DNA of 64,000 nucleotides. Source: Cyanobium sp. CACIAM 14 (lineage in GTDB: Bacteria > Cyanobacteriota > Cyanobacteriia > PCC-6307 > Cyanobiaceae). The DNA is taken from assembly GCA_000708525.1 (NCBI GenBank), contig JMRP01000011.1, positions 1-64,000 of the forward strand. The letters run 5' to 3'. The notes beneath the pieces were generated by a model, which searched no databases, was not told the DNA's origin, and saw only the letters and a program-made list of their open reading frames with translations. The translations under genes and the position numbers were made by a program. Positions 51,925 through 62,300 of this stretch are shown one piece after another. Position 1 is the stretch's first letter; the number at the start of each line of letters is the position of its first letter.

Positions 51925-53001
51925 GTGAAGCGGAACCGCCACGCTCTTGGGATTTTAACCAGCCTCTCTCTGATCCCCTTCGCCCTTGCCGGTTGCACCT
52001 CGCCGAAGGTCGAGACCACGACCTCCACGAAGATTCCTGTTCCTCAGGCTCCACCCTGCACGAATCAGAACCTCTCTACAGAGGCCATCTTCTCCGGCTC
52101 GAAGGCCGGTGTGGCTGTTGTGGAAACATCGGATGGCCTAGGCAGTGCCTTTGTCGTTCGCCATCAAGATGGCGTCACCCTGCTCGTGACCAATGCCCAT
52201 GTGGTGGAGGGCAGCCAGGTGGCGACATTGAAATGGCCGGACGGCAGCCAGGACAATGCAGCTGTGGTCGCAACCGGTGGTGGCAACTCGGCAGAACCAG
52301 ACCTTGCCTTGTTGGAAGTGCGCAACATCCGCGGCAAAGTGCTTCAGATCAAGCCAGAGGCAGTCAATGTCGGTGCCGATATCTTTGCCATTGGTGCGCC
52401 CAAGGGGCTGGATTTCAGCATCAGTCGTGGCATTGTCAGTGGGCTGCGAGATGATGGTGCCATCCTCCAGATTGATGCGGCGATTAACCCGGGCAATTCC
52501 GGGGGGCCTGTCCTTGATGGCACAGGCTGTGTCGTCGGCATGGCCACCTTCAAGCTCCGGGATAGCGAGGGCCTGAACTTCGCACTGGCAGCTAGCACCA
52601 TCAACGCTTTTCTGGCCAAACCACCTTCGCCTCCAAGCCGTCCGGAGACGACACAATCCCCGGTTGATCCTAGCGAAGGAGCCGCAAACGACTCAGCTCA
52701 ACGACCCTCAGAGGTCAGCGGACGTTCGGCCTCTGGTCCGACTTGCTGGTTCCAGCTCTCACAAGATTCAACCGATCTTGAACCGTCAAGATGTACGGTG
52801 ACGTCGCGAATAAATGTCAACGGCCATCTTGTCTACGATGTCATTGAGCCTAATGGGACTACACGCACTGTTGTCCTGTGGAATGACGATTCAGCAGAAG
52901 TGATCCTCCAGGGCAGGCGCTACTTGGGCCGCTGGGAAAAAGATCAAGATGGTGACTTCCAAGTCCATCTCGATCAAGGAACCTTTGCCTTCAGATACTA
53001 G
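51925..53001 (+). CDS. Trypsin-like serine protease lipoprotein
   Basis: Lipoprotein of 358 residues from GTG 51925. Signal with lipobox LAGC (Cys about 23). The trypsin-like domain has the full triad: His92 (TNAHVVEG), Asp126 (EPDLALLEV) and Ser192 (NPGNSGGPV), as in HtrA/Deg proteins. There is no PDZ domain; a Pro/Ser linker leads instead to a small beta-rich C-terminal domain with CWFQLSQDSTD, INVNGHLVYDV and GRRYLGRWEKDQDG. Codon use is more AT-rich than in the flanking core genes, as for its neighbours in the island. It probably acts in the periplasm. Confidence 0.85.
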   Translation: MKRNRHALGILTSLSLIPFALAGCTSPKVETTTSTKIPVPQAPPCTNQNLSTEAIFSGSKAGVAVVETSDGLGSAFVVRHQDGVTLLVTNAHVVEGSQVATLKWPDGSQDNAAVVATGGGNSAEPDLALLEVRNIRGKVLQIKPEAVNVGADIFAIGAPKGLDFSISRGIVSGLRDDGAILQIDAAINPGNSGGPVLDGTGCVVGMATFKLRDSEGLNFALAASTINAFLAKPPSPPSRPETTQSPVDPSEGAANDSAQRPSEVSGRSASGPTCWFQLSQDSTDLEPSRCTVTSRINVNGHLVYDVIEPNGTTRTVVLWNDDSAEVILQGRRYLGRWEKDQDGDFQVHLDQGTFAFRY

Positions 53002-53137
53002 GAAACTATCAGCTCCCCTTAGCAACTGTTTCCTGATGTGGGGCAGGGCGGGATGTGCGTCAGTCCACCTCCTTTAATCGATTCTTCCCTGATCAGCTAC
53101 CTGTCAATCGTGGTCAGTTCGCTAGAAGCCTTATACC

Positions 53138-53159
53138 ACCGCCTCCATCGGTAGGCGGT
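53138..53159. repeat. Inverted repeat in accessory DNA
   Basis: ACCGCCT, eight bases, AGGCGGT form a perfect seven-base-pair stem. No T-run follows on either strand. It may be a remnant of a mobile element end, but no partner copy was found in the window. Confidence 0.35.
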
Positions 53160-53192
53160 TCAGCAACACAGTGCCAACCTCATCCCCTTTGA

Positions 53193-53396
53193 CTAGGCTT
53201 CCGAATTCATCTCCATTGTATCCAAGCGCTGGTGCAAGCCGACCAACAGCTTCTCAGCGGCATCCCTGCGGGATCGCAGTGGCCCGACCGTATTTCTGAA
53301 TCCATCAACGGTCGCTCCCAGGACGAGCCTCTGGACAGAGAACTGTGCTTCGCGGTTCCGTTGCTCCTGGCCTTGGCCGATCACCGGCTCTTGCAC
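53193..53396 (-). CDS. Doubtful 67-residue frame
   Basis: GTG at 53396 opens a frame with helical, charged composition (GQEQRNREAQFSVQRLVLG, then LRSRRDAAEKLLVGLHQRL). It reads like a fragment of a larger coiled or helical protein. No homologue is recognised, and it may be a remnant. Confidence 0.25.
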   Translation of the reverse strand: MQEPVIGQGQEQRNREAQFSVQRLVLGATVDGFRNTVGPLRSRRDAAEKLLVGLHQRLDTMEMNSEA

Positions 53397-53418
53397 TAAA
53401 ATAAAATTCGGTCGTTTT

Positions 53419-53437
53419 CGGCTCTCTCAGCCGTTTT
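53419..53437 (+). terminator. Weak hairpin terminator
   Basis: CGGCT and AGCCG form a five-base stem with a five-base loop followed by TTTT. It overlaps the in-frame TTG at 53436, which makes that codon an unlikely start for the following gene. Confidence 0.3.
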
Positions 53438-53489
53438 GCTTGAAGCCTCTCAACTTAGCGCTGCATCAAGACTAAGCCCGCCCACGCTC

Positions 53490-54731
53490 ATGCGGATTAG
53501 TCCGAGAATTGGATCACGTCAAGCCAGCCATGCTTTTATAGACATGAATATTAATGCCGAGTCCTTCTTTGGCGCAAAGGACCTCATTGTTATTGATTCG
53601 AATGCTTTGAGGGTGGGAGACATTATCCTTTCTACTGTTTGGAACAAGGTAGAGAAAGGTTTTCTTGGATCTAGTTTTATTCGTCTAAAAACACGGAGCA
53701 AAATCAGCCATGCCTCTCTGCATGTTGGCGGCGGCTTCGTCATTGAGGCTGTGCCGTTGGGAGTGAGGAAGGCCCATGTCCGAAGATTTACGGCTATAAA
53801 ACCTACACAGCTCCGTGTCTTGCGACCCAATGCGCTCTCTGAAGAGGCCCTCGCGCAAGTCGCCGAACAAGCCAAAAAGCTTACATATAGGCCCTATTCT
53901 ACTCATGGTGCAATCACCTCTGAGCCAATTCTTAAGTCTTTTAGGCCCAAAGGGAATCCTGGGCAGTTTTGTTCACAGCTTGTCGCACAGTCATTCTTGG
54001 AAGCTGGCTTTGGTCTCCGTGGTCTGATGGAGCCCAATGAAGTAGTTCCAGAGTCTTTTAACAAACTTATCGGTGAGGCTGGTTCGCCGTTGGAGGATGT
54101 CAGCCACTTGGCCCATCGGCGAGTTTCATCTTGCTCCTTGGCAAGGGCGGCTCATGCACTTAATCCTGAGCTTCTGGTATCAGCCAACAACAGCTTCAAT
54201 CCAACTCTCTCTCTTCGGAAAGCGGAAGAGAAGGTGTTGAATTCGGCACGACCTTTCTTCAACTACTTTGAGGAACAACCCTATCATTTATTTCACTTGC
54301 TTCGTCAGATGCCTCGCTTACAAGAAAATTTCCCCAACGTATCAATGAAGGCTGATGCTGCCATCGCTAGTTGCATGGAGGAGTTGAACTTTTCGAGTGG
54401 AAGAGTGGAGGCACGGGTTTCTATTCCCTTGCTAGGCCGACCCATTCTAGATCCTCATTTTCCAGTGATTGACGCGGGAGATACAGAGGTCGACTTGGAT
54501 GAATTCTATGCCTTGGTTGCCGAGCTGAGGCTGGCAAAGGCATGGGATGTAGCTGATTGGACCCATACATTGGCAGAGGCTGATGCAGCTTTCAAGGCGA
54601 CTAAGTTGCGATCAATTGCCTATCTTGGTCATTGGCTGATTTATGACTATAGCATTGTTGACTATAACTATAAAGCCCTTGATGGCATCCCGGCTAAGGG
54701 GCAAAACCTGCTTCAATTTCTCTCCTCCTGA
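53490..54731 (+). CDS. YiiX/YebB-like NlpC/P60 superfamily protein
   Basis: Protein of about 413 residues. The N-terminal half resembles the circularly permuted papain-like YiiX family of cysteine hydrolases: LRVGDIILSTVWNKVEKGFLG, then ISHASLHVGGGFVIEAVPLGV with candidate His74, and QFCSQLVAQSFLEAGFGL with candidate Cys161. Such enzymes act on amide or ester bonds of lipids or peptides. The C-terminal 230 residues are mostly helical with no known domain. No signal peptide is evident. ATG 53490 and ATG 53544 are both possible starts. The gene is visibly AT-richer than the core genome, suggesting transfer. Confidence 0.65.
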   Translation: MRISPRIGSRQASHAFIDMNINAESFFGAKDLIVIDSNALRVGDIILSTVWNKVEKGFLGSSFIRLKTRSKISHASLHVGGGFVIEAVPLGVRKAHVRRFTAIKPTQLRVLRPNALSEEALAQVAEQAKKLTYRPYSTHGAITSEPILKSFRPKGNPGQFCSQLVAQSFLEAGFGLRGLMEPNEVVPESFNKLIGEAGSPLEDVSHLAHRRVSSCSLARAAHALNPELLVSANNSFNPTLSLRKAEEKVLNSARPFFNYFEEQPYHLFHLLRQMPRLQENFPNVSMKADAAIASCMEELNFSSGRVEARVSIPLLGRPILDPHFPVIDAGDTEVDLDEFYALVAELRLAKAWDVADWTHTLAEADAAFKATKLRSIAYLGHWLIYDYSIVDYNYKALDGIPAKGQNLLQFLSS

Positions 54732-55400
54732 GCCGCTTCTTTTTGAAGTGTTTCAGTGACTTGGGCGCACCAATGGCACACAGGCTAAGTCAATAGTGGG
54801 CCCCGCTTAGGGAGCCGCTCTCTCGGTCATGGAGAATGGAATTCCCATGTGGCAACTGAAGCAACCAATTTGGACAGGCTCTCCCAATGACTACATGACG
54901 CGGTGAGGCGGTTTTTCTGATTTACCCAACTATTGCCGGCTCCAAAGACTTATTTGCCATGGGTAGATGGACAGTCTCAGGAAGTGGTGGTTCATTCTGC
55001 ACCTGCTGGAGAGACAGGGACTCGCTGGCTGAGGCCAGGGTCTGGAGCTCCACTTTCCCTTGCTGGGCACTGCCATGGACTTGGCGTTTCCCAGGCATCA
55101 CCCTCCCCGTTCGCTCAACGATTCACAGGCTTCGCCGCCCCTATCGCCTTCGAGATCGGTGTGCCCCTCCCGCAGCAGCACCTGGGTCCGCTCCCAGGAG
55201 CGAACCTCCTCGCATGCGATGCAGCGACGAGCCGATGCGGCGGGGAGTTGCAGTGAGAAAGGTGGCTTGGGGTCGTCGCTGATCGGCAGCTTCACCGCCT
55301 CCCGGGTTGGCCAGCGCGGCTCCGGTCCCCAGGCAGACCTCCCTCCCGGATCTGAGCTCCCACCATCTCCCTTGAAGACGAGGTGGTCAGGGATCAGGAT
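54732..55400. other. Long intergenic region, mostly without features
   Basis: A 669-base stretch spanning the return from AT-rich to GC-rich DNA. Apart from one doubtful minus-strand frame (55098-55295) I see no credible gene, terminator or RNA. It may contain the right boundary of the accessory segment. Confidence 0.5.
55098..55295 (-). CDS. Doubtful small cysteine-containing protein
   Basis: GTG at 55295 gives 65 residues beginning KLPISDDPKPPFSLQLP, with a CIAC pair and an acidic tail. A GGAGG lies just upstream but only two bases from the start. It may be a gene remnant. No family recognised. Confidence 0.25.
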   Translation of the reverse strand: MKLPISDDPKPPFSLQLPAASARRCIACEEVRSWERTQVLLREGHTDLEGDRGGEACESLSERGG

Positions 55401-56102
55401 TCAAGCGCGAGGAACATCCCTGGTGGCCTTGATCCGCTTCCTCAGCCGTCGGCTCCAGACCAGGGCCGTCAGGCTGCCGAAGACCGGCAGAGGTCCGGGA
55501 ACGGACTGGGCCTGGACAGCCGGGAGCCCATCGATCCGGAAGGCGAAGGCCTGGCCGCCATCCGGCAAGGGGCCCGGAGCTGGACCGTAACCGAAACCTC
55601 CCCCAGGGTTCTGCCAGAGGGCATCGGCACCCGTGAGGGTGTCGGACTCCTGCCAGTACCACTGCCCGCCGGTGATCGGCCGGACGATCTGAGCCGAGAG
55701 CCAGTACGTCCCCGGTGAGATGACGTACCCCATGGGATCGAAGACCAGATCCGAACCCGTCTCCGTACCGGTGAAGCTCACCAGAGGGGAACCGGAAAGA
55801 TCGGGTGTCGACCAGATGGCCGCCCGCACCTGGACATTCGCCGAGGGGGTTCCCTGCTCCGTGCCGAAGGCCGTGATCGCGGTCAGGGCTGTGGGTTGGG
55901 TGAGGCTGAAATCGTCGAATCCGGCCGCAGTGAAGGCAGGGAAATCCGGGAAGTCCTGAGACGGAAGGTCGTAGCCGTTCGCGGGCTGATCGAGAAGCGT
56001 GAGAGCCTCGGCCCTCAGGGGAAGAACCAGGACTGGAAGACACGCCAGTACGGCGGCCACTCTCGAAAGTGAGGGATGACGTGTCGGGAGATGGGAAGCC
56101 AT
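55401..56102 (-). CDS. Exported protein with PEP-CTERM-like sorting signal
   Basis: Protein of 233 residues. N-terminal signal peptide (SRVAAVLACLPVLVLPLRAEA), a beta-sandwich-like middle (FDDFSLTQPTALTAITAFGTE, GTYWLSAQI, GQWYWQESDTL) and a C-terminal tripartite signal: VPGPLPVFG, hydrophobic LTALVW, and basic RRLRKRIK. This is the layout of PEP-CTERM-type proteins processed by exosortase or related enzymes. No exosortase gene is in the window. It lies 288 bases downstream of the giant surface protein on the same strand. ATG 56102 gives the natural leader. Confidence 0.75.
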   Translation of the reverse strand: MASHLPTRHPSLSRVAAVLACLPVLVLPLRAEALTLLDQPANGYDLPSQDFPDFPAFTAAGFDDFSLTQPTALTAITAFGTEQGTPSANVQVRAAIWSTPDLSGSPLVSFTGTETGSDLVFDPMGYVISPGTYWLSAQIVRPITGGQWYWQESDTLTGADALWQNPGGGFGYGPAPGPLPDGGQAFAFRIDGLPAVQAQSVPGPLPVFGSLTALVWSRRLRKRIKATRDVPRA

Positions 56103-56390
56103 GGGTGCCGATGAAGAAGCGGATGCCGGGTGAGTGTCCACCTGCTCTTGATGACCAGGACGATCGCTGAGGGTCTGCTCTTGCCCCCCAGGCTCAGGCC
56201 AGGAGTGGCAGAAGGTTGTGGCGTTGACGACCGAGACCGTGTCACCACTGACTGCCTTGCTGAACAATCCCGGCGTTCCGGTACCGCCGGGCCGGGGGGG
56301 CCTCGCCGGAAGAAGGGATCTCCTCTGATGGGATGCCGTCCTGTCACGGTGGGGACTGCTTGGCGGGGCACTGTGGAGAGGAATCGGGCG

Positions 56391-59300
56391 TCACACGGCC
56401 ACTGCAGCTCTCCTCCGGGCGGATGCGGTGGAGGAGGTGCGGAACACCGCCACCGAGAAGGTCAGCGGATCGCTGGTGAGGTCTCCATCGGAGGCACTGA
56501 CGGAAAACGCCACCAGACCGCCTGGGAACAGGGCGGGGATGGTCCATGTCAGAACCCCTGTCACCGGATCCAGCAGCGCCCCGGCAGGACCGGCGAGCAG
56601 ATTGAACCGGAGGGTGGGGCTGGGGTTGGGGTTGGTGGTGAGCAGGTGCAGGGTCAGGGTCTGCCCCGCCACCAGCGCCTGGGGCCCGGGGTTCTGCAGC
56701 ACCGGAGGCGAAACCCCAGGAACCACGGTCACGGTGGAGGTGACCGGCGCGGAGTCGAGCTCGCCGTCGTTCGCACTCCAGCGGAGCGTCCGGGTGGTGT
56801 CGCTGCCGCTCTGGGTGGGATCGGAGCTGCTGCTGCTGAAGGTGACGGAGGCGAGCACCGCCTGGTAATGCGCCAACGTGTCGCTGCCGCTCAGCTGGAG
56901 CACCCCGGTGAGCGGGTCGTAGTGGGCGCTGATCGCCGTCCCCGCCGTCGTGGCCGCCAGCGTGTCGCCGGCCAGGAAGCCAGAGGTGATGGCCACCTGG
57001 GCCGAAGCCAGCTGGAGACTGTCGACATCCGAGACCACCAGGGCGGGCGCCACCGACACGGCCCCGCCCCCCTGTGTGAACGTGACGTTGCCGGGGGTCC
57101 CCGAGAGCACGGCGGCCTGATCGACGCCAACGACGTTGACGGCACTGCTGGCGATGGTGGAGTCGAGCGCACCATCGTTCACCTGCCAGCTGAGGCCGCG
57201 GGCGCTGTCCGCGCCGTAGGCGGTCGGGTTCGGGCTGTCGGAGAGGAAGGTGGCGGACTTGAGGACCGACTGGTAGTGGGCCAGCGTGTCGCTGCCAGTG
57301 AGCGTCAGCACCCCGGTGCCGGCGTCGTAGCTCGCGCTGATCGTCGTCCCCGCCGTCGTGGCCGCCAGGGTGTCGCCGGCCAGGAAGCCCGAGGTGATCG
57401 CGACGCGGGCCGAGGCGAGCGTTGGGCTGTCGACATCGGTGACCGTGATCGCCGGCGCCGCCGCGACCGCCGGGCCGCCCTCGGTGAACGTCACCATGGT
57501 GCCGGCACCGGCCAACAGTGGCGGCTGCAGCGGCACGGTGGTGGACGTGTCAGCGACGGTCTTGCCGGCCTCGCTCCGGCCGACGTTGTCGGTGGCAAGG
57601 CTGTAGAAGGCGTAGCTATGGCCGTAGCTGCCGGTGAAGGTGGTGGTGGTCTGCGTTGTGCCTTGCAGCTGCGGCTGGAAGGCGCCGCCATCGGTGGAGA
57701 CGAACACGTCGTAGCTGGCGATGCCCGCGCCGCTGCCATCGCTGCCGCCCCAGCTGAGCGTGAAGCTCGAGCTGTTCGTGGTCGACGGCAGCGCGTTCAC
57801 GGCGCTGGTGGGTGGACTGGCATCGACCGTGTTCACGAAGACGTTAGTCGCGACCGGCGCGTTGGCGTCGAAGACGATGCTCGCCTGGGCGTCGATGGGC
57901 GTGCCGTCGGCGAGGCCGGCCTTGGGCTGCACGAAGTAGCTGACGTAGCCCGAGCCGCGACCGCTGGCGTCGTCGGGTGGCAGGAAGCCCACCGTGGGGT
58001 CTGCCGGCAGATCCAGCGTGGTCGGGTCGATCGCCGTCAGGGTCCAGGTGAGCGTGCGCGAGGACGCATCCAGCGAGGCGGTGGCATCGACGAACACCCC
58101 CAGCGTCGAGCGCTCGTCGAGCCGGGTGCTGTAGTACTGGCGGCCGGCGGGCACGTCGACGTTGACGCTGCCGAAGCCGAAGCTGCCCAGCTGGAAGGTG
58201 GAGAGATCAAGGTTCGAGTCGAGCTGATCGGTGATCACCACCTGGGCGGCCGGGCCGGCGGCGGTGGGCTGATTCTCGAAGCCGATCTCGTAGGGATAGA
58301 GGGAATCGCCTCGCACGTACTGCGCGTTGCCGTAGCCGCCGGGGCCGGAGATGAAGTTGGGGTCGACAGAAAGGTCTCTCTGAGTAGTTAACGAGTGGTA
58401 TGCCGCAAACCCGCCCATCAAGATCGCCTCTTCGAGAGATGGGAACCCGGCAGAGGGGGATTCCCAGTCCAACGCCTTGATGTGCGGGGCTGGGGGTAGG
58501 TTGCCGTCATGAGTTAGCTGGTACCCTGCGGTATAGGTCTTCGAGATCCTGTTCCAGAGTTCGAGGGGAATGGCCACAACTAAAGCCACTTTACTCAATA
58601 TCGATGAGCGGCCTGCCGCAGCCTTGGCGGCTTCCGCGGCAGCTGCCTGTTCAGCCGCCCACTTCTGTGCCGCTTCAGCCGATCGTGCGGCCTTGGACGC
58701 TTCCATGGCCGCGACTTCTGCCGCACGATTGGCAATCGACTCTGCCACCGTGTCCGGAACCCTTACGTACACCACGCTCGGACCACCGGCACCGCTCACA
58801 GCCCGTCCCAGGCCAAGTTCGCCACCCTTTCCGATTGCACCCCCGCCGAGTCCGCTCGGATCGGCGATGTTCATAGGATCGTTACCGCTAAAGGCATAGA
58901 GGTTCGCGCCGCCAGCGATGCCTGCGGGATCCGCCTGGGTGAATCTTCCGGTCGTGGCGTCGTAGTAACGCGCCCTCATGAAGCTCAACCCAGTGCTGTC
59001 AGCCTGCACCCCCATCGCGCCGCCGAACTGGAACGGGTTGGCCACTGTCTGCGTTGCCGAGCGCAGTTCGCCGAACGGCATGTAGCTGTACTGGTTGAGG
59101 TAGGTGCCTTCCGCGCCGCTCATTCCGACCGTGGAGCCGGCGGCATCGAAGTCGTAGTAGGCCGCATTGCCGCCAGCGTCGACCTGGCTCGCTAGTCCCA
59201 GGCCGTAGGTGTAGTGGGCCGACAGCGCGCCGCTGCCGTCGAAGCTGCCGACCACGTCGCCCAGTCCTGCCGGGTCGACCAGGTACTCGGCGCGCTGGCC

Positions 59301-62300
59301 GTTGTGCACGATGGCGGTGCGGTCACCCAGCGCGTCGTACTCAAAGGTCCAGGTGTCATTGGCATTGGTCACGCCCACCAGGCGGCCAAGCGCGTCGTAG
59401 GTGTAACGCGCGGCATTGATGCCGGTGGTCGTGGCCAGGTTCCCGGCAGTGTCGTAAGTGTCTGTCGCACCACCGACCGCGGTGTACTCGTTGAGGTTGT
59501 TGGTGGTGTAGGCGGTGACGTTGCCACCATCATCCACCTGCACCCGGTTGCCGGCCGCGTCATACGTATAGGTGATCGTGTGGCCATCGGGCAGCGTCAC
59601 CTGCGTCAGCCGGCTGTCGCCGTCGTAGCCGTAGGTGGTCGTGCCCTCGGCCGTGGTCATGGTGCTGGTGCGGCCCAGCAGGTCGTACGTGTAGATGTAG
59701 CTGGAGTTGATACTGCCGTTGGCGGCCACGTTGCTGATCGAAGTGAGCTCGCCGCTGGTGTCGTAGCCGTAGTCGGTGTGGTTGCCGTTGCCCTGGTCCT
59801 TGCGCAGCAGGCGGCCCGCCGGGTCGTAGGTGTAGGCGACGATCAGGTTGTCCTCGCTGTCAGTCAGCCGCGCCAGCCGACCGGCCGCGTCGTAGGTGTA
59901 GTTGGTCGTGAAGCCGGTGCTGTCGACCATCTGGGCGCGTTGGCCGCCGGCGTTGTAGGCGTACTTGAGGAAGCGGCCGTCCGGGTAGTCGATGCGCGTC
60001 ATCCGATCGGCATCGTCGTACTGCATCGTGATGGTGCCGCTCGCATCGGTGGCCGACTTCAGGTTGGCGTGCGCGTCGTAGGTGTAGGTAGTGGTCGCGC
60101 CGTCGGCGGCCACCAACTTCGTGAGCTGGCCGCGGATGTTGTAGGTCATCGTCGTGACCAGGCCGTCGCGGTCGACCGAGCGGGTTAGGTTGCCCTGGGC
60201 GTCGTAGCCATAGGTCGACGTACTGCCATCGGCCATGGTCGTCTGCGACGGGTTGCCGTTAGCGTCGAATTGGTTGCGGAAGCCGTTGCCCTTCGCGTCG
60301 GTGAACTGCGCCAGTCCGGCATGTGCGGGGTCGTAGACGAAGGTGGTTGAGGCACCGGTTGGGTCGGTGGTCAGGTTCGGATTGCCCTGCGCGTCGTAGG
60401 TGATGCTCGACGAGCCGCCGCCCAGGGCCTCGACCTTCGAGAGCTGGTTGTTGTCGTTGTATTTGGCATAGCTGAACTGCCCGCCGGGGCCGTCGGTGCG
60501 GATCACGCGGCCGGCGTCGTCGAAGCGCAGCGTCGTGGCGTTGCCCAGCGCGTCGGTGACGCGCGCGCTCGCCACGTCGTAGCTGTACGTCAGCGCCTGT
60601 GCGCCCCCGTCGAGCTGCTCGGTCTGCAGCCGGCCCTGGGGGTCGTAGGCGTAATAGACGTGGGTGCCGTCGGGCGCACCGATCGAGGTCAGCGCGTGCG
60701 CGCGCGGTCCACTGGCGTCAGCGGTGTAGGTGTAGGTGGTGGTGCCGGCAACGGTGGTGACCGACAGCAGCTCCTGGCCGCTCGCGTCGTAGGTGTAGAC
60801 GGCCATGCGGCCCGCCGGGTCGGTGACAAGGGCCAGCCGGCCCTGGGCGTTGTAGGCGAGAGTGATCGTGTCGCCGTCCGAGTGGGTCAGGCTGGTCATC
60901 AGACCGTTGGTGTAGCCGGCGGTGATGCGGTTGCCGTTGGCATCGGACAGATAGTCGAGCGACCCGTCGGCGCGGAACACGGTGAGGTCGCCGGTCGTCT
61001 CTCGCAGCTGGTAGCCGCCGCCCACGAGGCTCAGCGTGCCGCTGTCGCCGGGCATGCCGGTGAATCCACCGTTGCCGTCGGGTGCGAAGTAGCGCGTCGT
61101 CGCGCCTTCGCGGATGGTGACCACGGTGGTCGCCGGATCGGCAGTTGCCGAGATGTCGAAGTCGTCAACCCAACCGCGGCCCATCCGGCCCAGGCTGTAG
61201 CGGCCGCCGATCGAGCCGCCAAGGAAGTTTCGGCCGAAGTCCAGGGACAGCCCCGGCGCCGGGAACGACAGGTCCAGCGCCGAGGGTGACACGGGCGACT
61301 GAATCTGGTCGTTCGCCTTCATCATTTCGAAGCCGAACAGATCGCCGATGTCGCGCGTGATGTCGCCGTTCACGAACAGCGCCTTGGAGTCGATCTCGAG
61401 CAGGCGCAGGTAGTCTCCGACGATGGTGCCGAGCTGCGGACGCAGGTTCGCCCAGATCGCGTCCCAGGCCTCGGGCGTGATGCTCTTCGGGCGCAGGCTG
61501 GCCTTCTGCGCGTCCCAGTCGATCGTCTGCAACAGGCTGACCTGCGACAGCTTGAAGTCGCTCTGCACCCCGTCGCCCACGGGCTTAGGCATGAACGTCT
61601 GGCTAAGGGTCGTGGTTGCGCCCGGCGCCAGCAGCGGGGGCAGTTGCGGTCCGGAGATGTCGACGTGTGCTTTCGAGGCGACATTGCTCGCGTCGATCAT
61701 CAAAAAGGGCACCGGCACGTACAGACCGTTAATGCCGTAGACCGTGACCGTGGTCACGATCGGTGCCCCCACACGCACGATGGGTGGCGAATAGATGGTG
61801 CTGGAGGCGTAGTTGCCGATCGCGGGGTTGCCGACGTCGAAGGTCGAGGATGCGTCGGCGCTCTTGGTGCCATCGGTCGCGCGCACCACATAGCTGCCCA
61901 CCGGCACATTGTTCAGGTCAAAGTCGGCCTCCACGCGCGTGGAATCAAGGAAGCTCGTCGCCTTCGGCGCGTAGACAGTGCCGTCGGCGGCGAGCAGGCT
62001 CACGGTCGTGTTCGGGGTGAAGGCGCTGCCGAAGACGAAGAGAAAGCCCCCTGTGTCCTCGATGCCGGTGACGGCGAACGACGCGGTCGAGGCGGCCAGC
62101 GTGTAGGCCTGCGCGGCGCCGCCGTTCGGATGCGCATGCACCAGCAGGTAGTAGTCGCCTCCCTGGGCATTGGCCAGCTGCAGGTGCGGGTTCGCGGCGT
62201 TGGTGCTGGTGGTCTGGTCGTAGTCGCTGCGCGTGGGCAGCGCGCCCTGTCGCAGGAACAGATCGGCGCCGCTGCCCGCTGCCTTGGCCGACAGATCGAG

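Larger units (their letters stand above)
53002..53489. other. Intergenic region with hairpins and a doubtful frame
   Basis: Contains a perfect seven-base inverted repeat with an eight-base loop at 53138-53159 (ACCGCCT / AGGCGGT), a doubtful leftward frame, and a small hairpin with four T residues at 53419-53437 just ahead of the YiiX-like gene. No transposase or RNA gene recognised. Confidence 0.5.

Noticed and set aside
53138-53159. Terminal inverted repeat of an insertion sequence
   Set aside because: Only one copy, no transposase and no target duplication seen.
53436-53489. TTG start for the YiiX-like gene
   Set aside because: The codon overlaps a small hairpin plus T-run, and the added residues show no domain.
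56130-58391. Plus-strand frame of 753 codons
   Set aside because: Antisense to the giant surface protein; Gly/Arg/Val-rich and repetitive because the sense strand is repetitive.
58350-58850. Known RHS-associated toxin domain
   Set aside because: No HNH, deaminase or other toxin motif could be seen, so no toxin call is made.
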